From Halolactibacillus sp051746745 (GTDB lineage Bacteria; Bacillota; Bacilli; Bacillales; Amphibacillaceae): a stretch of DNA of 7,999 bases. The stretch covers positions 1 through 7,999 of the forward strand of contig JBNJFJ010000091.1 in the NCBI GenBank assembly GCA_051746745.1. The letters run 5' to 3'. Below the pieces are notes generated by a model. The model worked only from the letters and a program-made list of their open reading frames with translations, searched no databases and was not told the DNA's origin. Both the position numbers and the translations under genes were made by a program. Positions 5,614-7,999 of this stretch are shown here, piece by piece; position 1 is the first letter of the stretch, and each line of letters starts with the position of its first letter.

Positions 5614-6348
5614 ATGCAGTTGTTTGATGATGAACGTTTAGATTATTTATTTACTGATGAATCGATGCAAATCATTCAAAGTCCGTCAGTTTTTTCTTAT
5701 TCGATTGATGCGGTGCTACTCGCCCACTTTAGCTCACTACCGAAAAAACGCGGGAAAATTTTAGATTTATGCAGTGGCAACGGTGTCGTGCCCTTATTAA
5801 TGAGTCGTTATACAACACGTCCCATTGACGGGATAGAAATTCAACCAAAGTTACATGATATGGCGATGCGCAGCATTCATTTAAATCATAAACAAGATCA
5901 AATTATGATGCACCTTGGAGATTTAAAAGACTTACCGGACCATTATAAAAATGACAAATTTGATTTGGTGACCGTAAATCCCCCCTACTTTGATACAGCG
6001 AGTGATGCCCATCATAACTTAAATGAGCATCTCACGATTGCCCGTCATGAAGTGACAACGTCACTTGAAACAGTTATTGAAACCGCGAGCAAACTAACGA
6101 AATCAGGTGGCAAAATGACGATGGTCCACCGACCGGATCGACTGGTCGATATTGTGACGTTGATGCGTCATTATAAACTTGAGCCTAAACGCATGCAACT
6201 CGTCTACCCAAAGCGTGATAAAGAAGCCAATATTGTCTTAATTGAAGCGATGCGTGATGGGAAAAAGGCGTTAAAAACGTTACCGCCCTTCTATGTGTTT
6301 AATGATAAAGGGACTTATACAGAGGAGTATTTGCGTCTTGTCTATTAA
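5614..6348 (+). CDS. yabB: tRNA1(Val) (adenine-N6)-methyltransferase family protein (YabB/TrmN6)
   Basis: Class I S-adenosylmethionine-dependent methyltransferase. E. coli TrmN6 (YfiC) methylates A37 of tRNA1(Val), and YabB is the Bacillus homologue; the exact tRNA target here is inferred. At 244 residues it is close to B. subtilis YabB (about 247). The SAM-binding motif I is ILDLCSGNGVVPLL (49-62), followed by the acidic ribose-contact region GIEIQ (73-77). The catalytic NPPY motif (122-125), typical of adenine or amide N-methyltransferases, is preceded by FDLVTV. RHE at 144-146 follows. The Shine-Dalgarno AAGGAGGT (5595-5602) is strong, with 11 nt to ATG 5614, slightly long. The 3' end overlaps the yazA start. 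Confidence 0.92.
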   Translation: MQLFDDERLDYLFTDESMQIIQSPSVFSYSIDAVLLAHFSSLPKKRGKILDLCSGNGVVPLLMSRYTTRPIDGIEIQPKLHDMAMRSIHLNHKQDQIMMHLGDLKDLPDHYKNDKFDLVTVNPPYFDTASDAHHNLNEHLTIARHEVTTSLETVIETASKLTKSGGKMTMVHRPDRLVDIVTLMRHYKLEPKRMQLVYPKRDKEANIVLIEAMRDGKKALKTLPPFYVFNDKGTYTEEYLRLVY

Positions 6349-6619
6349 ACATGTGGTCTATATTTTAGAATGTGGTGACCAGACGCTGTATACCGGTTAT
6401 ACGAATCGCTTACGTTATCGTTTAAACCAACATAGACAGGGAAAAGGAGCAAAGTATACAAGAGGAAGAGGGCCACTTTTGTTGCGCTATGCCAATAGCT
6501 TTGAGACCAAAACGCTCGCCTTAAAAGAAGAGTATCGCATTAAACAGTTATCAAAACGACAAAAACAAGCACTCATTGAAACAGGAGGCAATATCGATGT
6601 GGACACAGAACAGTTATGA
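6338..6619 (+). CDS. yazA: YazA, small GIY-YIG nuclease-domain protein
   Basis: Single-domain protein of the UPF0213/YazA (YhbQ-like) group of the GIY-YIG superfamily; the physiological role is unknown, and structure-specific nuclease activity has been proposed for relatives. From the TTG start it has 93 residues. The GIY-YIG elements appear as VVYILEC (6-12) and LYTGYTN (17-23), followed by R24 and R28, HRQGKGAKYTRGRGP (32-46) and the glutamate of the ALKEEYRIK helix (E64/E65), the metal-ligand position. No ATG suits: the frame contains TTG 6338 and GTG 6353. GAGGAG (6322-6327) sits 10 nt before the TTG, and the resulting MSIKHVVYIL aligns with the short N-terminus of B. subtilis YazA. The start lies inside yabB (11-nt overlap with its end), and the 3' end overlaps rsmI by 23 nt, so the three genes are likely coupled in translation. 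Confidence 0.88.
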   Translation: MSIKHVVYILECGDQTLYTGYTNRLRYRLNQHRQGKGAKYTRGRGPLLLRYANSFETKTLALKEEYRIKQLSKRQKQALIETGGNIDVDTEQL

Positions 6620-7469
6620 ATCTAGTGAACAAGGTAAGTTATTCGTTGTCCCAACCCCAATCGGGAACTTACAAGACATTACCTTACGCGGGCTAGAGAC
6701 GTTAAAAACAGTTGATAAAATTCTTGCAGAAGATACACGTAATACGAAGAAATTACTTAATCACTTTGATATTACAACACCCCTTCTTAGTTATCATGAA
6801 CATAGTGATCAAAAGAAAATTGATCAGATCCTCGCAGCACTCGAAAGTGGCACAACGTTTGCGTTAGTCAGTGACGCTGGTATGCCCGGTATTTCTGACC
6901 CGGGAGAAGTATTAATCAAGCAAGCGATTCATCGCGAGATTGATTGTATTGTATTACCCGGGGCTAATGCTGCTTTAGTTGCGCTTGTTGGCTCAGGACT
7001 ACCGACAAAACAGTTTTATTTTTACGGTTTTTTGCCACGAAAAAATAAAGAGATCAGACTCGCCTTTGAAGAAATCAATAAACAAACCGCAACGATTCTT
7101 CTTTATGAATCACCGTATCGTCTAACAGATACATTACAAGCAATTAAAACGCATCTTGGCAACCGACAAGTGGCCGTTGGGCGGGAGTTAACCAAACGGT
7201 TTGAAGAGTTTAGCCGCGGAATGATTGATGACGTGATTAACTGGTCGAATAGTAAAGAGATTAAAGGTGAATGTTGCATTGTCATTGAAGGACGAACAGA
7301 AGCCCTTCCGGATGATAATTGGTGGGAAGACTTATCGATTAAAGACCATGTGGATCACTATATAAATGAGGGACAAAAAAGTAAAGACGCAATCAAACAA
7401 GTCGCCATAGATAGAAAGCAACCGAAACGCGATATTTATCAGGTTTACCATGTAGAAGAAACGGAATAA
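6597..7469 (+). CDS. rsmI: 16S rRNA (cytidine1402-2'-O)-methyltransferase RsmI (YabC)
   Basis: Methylates the 2'-O of C1402 in the decoding centre of 16S rRNA, together with the N4-methyltransferase RsmH encoded elsewhere. Belongs to the tetrapyrrole-methylase (SAM-dependent, class III) fold. Length is 290 residues (B. subtilis about 292). Motifs: VVPTPIGNLQDITLR (17-31), AEDTRNT (44-50), SDAGMPGISDPG (92-103, SAM-binding loop), PGANA (121-125), YESPYR (170-175) and GRELTK (195-200). The C-terminal HRI domain, about 245-290, ends in QPKRDIYQVYH. AGGAGG (6583-6588) lies 8 nt before ATG 6597; an upstream TTG (6576) precedes this Shine-Dalgarno and is rejected. The start overlaps the yazA 3' end by 23 nt. 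A strong terminator follows, marking the end of the operon. Confidence 0.96.
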   Translation: MWTQNSYESSEQGKLFVVPTPIGNLQDITLRGLETLKTVDKILAEDTRNTKKLLNHFDITTPLLSYHEHSDQKKIDQILAALESGTTFALVSDAGMPGISDPGEVLIKQAIHREIDCIVLPGANAALVALVGSGLPTKQFYFYGFLPRKNKEIRLAFEEINKQTATILLYESPYRLTDTLQAIKTHLGNRQVAVGRELTKRFEEFSRGMIDDVINWSNSKEIKGECCIVIEGRTEALPDDNWWEDLSIKDHVDHYINEGQKSKDAIKQVAIDRKQPKRDIYQVYHVEETE

Positions 7470-7473
7470 CAAA

Positions 7474-7510
7474 GCCCCCTTGTTGACAATATCATCAAGG
7501 GGGTGTTTTT
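7474..7510 (+). terminator. Rho-independent terminator of rsmI, possibly bidirectional
   Basis: CCCCCTTG (7475-7482) pairs perfectly with CAAGGGGG (7496-7503). TGA/TCA adds 3 bp above a T-T mismatch, and TGTTTTT follows (7504-7510). It lies between two convergent genes. On the - strand the hairpin is followed by TTTGTTATT, a weaker U-rich tail, so it may also end the TM2 gene transcript. Confidence 0.92.
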
Positions 7511-7537
7511 AAAATTATAGGCTATTGTTGATCTTAG

Positions 7538-7882
7538 TTAGTCTTTGAGCTGATCAACGTATCGCTTGAGTGATTGTTCGAGTTGACTGTTCATGCGCTC
7601 TACTTTTTTAAACATTAAAAAAGCATCGACGATTAACCAAAGGGCAACAAACAAGAGTAACCAATAACCGATTAACAATTGAAAAGTTATAAGCCCCGTT
7701 AGCGTCAGCAACAATTTAGTCATGCCAAGCATTTTTTCCTCTAAGTAGATGTGATGTAGACCGAAAAAGCCTAAAAAGATCAGTAAGAGGTAGCTCACAC
7801 TTAATTGTTTGCCGTGTCGTAATATTTCCGTATTGATGAAGGTACGTTCAGATAAGCTATAGGCCATATCAGTTCTAGCCAT
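7538..7882 (-). CDS. Small TM2-domain membrane protein, unknown function
   Basis: A 114-residue integral membrane protein with a TM2 domain. From the chosen start: a short polar N-terminus (1-26), a first hydrophobic helix about 29-47 ending in the family signature GFFGLHHIYL (38-47), then hydrophobic stretches at about 55-73 and 74-91 with ALWLIVDAFLM (80-90), which carries the conserved W/D of the domain. A charged tail (92-114, KKVERMNSQLEQSLKRYVDQLK) may form a short cytoplasmic coiled coil. No signal peptide. No catalytic residues are evident; TM2 proteins are mostly uncharacterised. Start choice: an ATG at 7903 gives 7 more residues, but GAGGA (7895-7891 on the - strand) lies 8 nt before ATG 7882 and falls inside the longer reading. 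The gene converges on rsmI. In B. subtilis this place is taken by abrB. Confidence 0.82.
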   Translation of the reverse strand: MARTDMAYSLSERTFINTEILRHGKQLSVSYLLLIFLGFFGLHHIYLEEKMLGMTKLLLTLTGLITFQLLIGYWLLLFVALWLIVDAFLMFKKVERMNSQLEQSLKRYVDQLKD

Positions 7883-7924
7883 TATGTCGTTCCTCGCTTT
7901 CATTGCTTGTTATGTATCGTGTTT

Positions 7925-7966
7925 ACTATAACACGTCATTTTAATTAATTCCATAAATTGTGTTAT
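7925..7966 (-). promoter_or_regulatory. Upstream region of the TM2 gene: -10 candidate and inverted repeat
   Basis: Reading on the - strand, TATAGT (7930-7925) is a possible -10 about 43 nt before ATG 7882; 17 nt further up lies TGGAAT, a poor -35. ATAACAC (7928-7934) and GTGTTAT (7960-7966) are 7-bp inverted copies with 25 nt between them, one overlapping the -10. This could be an operator pair, but the region is AT-rich and the match may be chance. Confidence 0.25.
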
Positions 7967-7981
7967 TTAAATAGAAAGAAA

Positions 7982-7999
7982 CAAAAAAGAACTGTTTCC
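7982..7999 (-). terminator. Possible 3' half of a terminator for a - strand gene beyond the window
   Basis: On the - strand the window edge reads GGAAACAGTTC followed by TTTTTTG. That looks like the descending arm and T-run of a terminator whose other arm lies beyond 7999. Only half is visible, so this cannot be confirmed. Confidence 0.25.

Noticed and set aside
7103..7285. Short - strand open frame opposite rsmI
   Set aside because: Shadow of rsmI; no start signal or motif.
1..7999. Mobile element, defence system, CRISPR array or RNA gene
   Set aside because: No transposase, integrase, direct-repeat array, target-site duplication, tRNA cloverleaf or rRNA sequence was seen. The window is almost fully accounted for by syntenic core genes.

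Overview
The window is a conserved, origin-proximal housekeeping block of a spore-forming member of the Bacillales (Firmicutes). The gene order matches the Bacillus subtilis yaa/yab region: csfB(gin) - yaaO - tmk - darA(yaaQ) - yaaR - holB - ricT(yaaT) - yabA - yabB - yazA - rsmI(yabC). Base composition leans to AT, ribosome binding sites are strong GGAGG types, and GTG/TTG starts appear. Gin, RicT, YabA and DarA together place it in the endospore-forming Bacilli. The sequence differs clearly from B. subtilis, so the species is not named.

Layout. Positions 3-188 hold the 3' end of the anti-sigma factor gene gin, closed by a strong terminator (195-241). A 162-bp gap follows, with a promoter candidate and a perfect 16-bp palindrome in front of the PLP-dependent decarboxylase gene yaaO (351). 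From 351 to 3239 yaaO, tmk, darA and yaaR run closely spaced in one direction. A hairpin with a T-run (3283-3313) separates yaaR from holB, ricT and yabA (3330-5540). A second hairpin with a T-run (5553-5594) separates yabA from yabB, yazA and rsmI (5614-7469), whose reading frames overlap. A strong terminator (7474-7510) closes the + strand operon. On the - strand lies a small TM2-domain membrane protein gene (7538-7882), then an AT-rich upstream region to the window end.

How the genes fit together. tmk supplies dTDP for dTTP. holB encodes the delta' clamp-loader subunit, and YabA restrains DnaA and binds the sliding clamp, so this part serves DNA replication. RicT is part of the RicAFT (Y-complex) Fe-S complex involved in RNase Y-dependent RNA processing and in sporulation and competence signalling. 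DarA is a PII-like c-di-AMP receptor. YabB (tRNA m6A methyltransferase) and RsmI (16S rRNA 2'-O-methylation) are RNA modification enzymes, and YazA is a small GIY-YIG protein.

I see no prophage, insertion sequence, CRISPR array, defence system, rRNA or tRNA. The points worth a second look are fine-scale: two promoter-hairpin-gene arrangements inside the operon, the palindrome before yaaO, substitutions in the DarA ligand-pocket strand, the non-ATG start of yazA inside yabB, and the TM2 gene where many Bacillus genomes have abrB.
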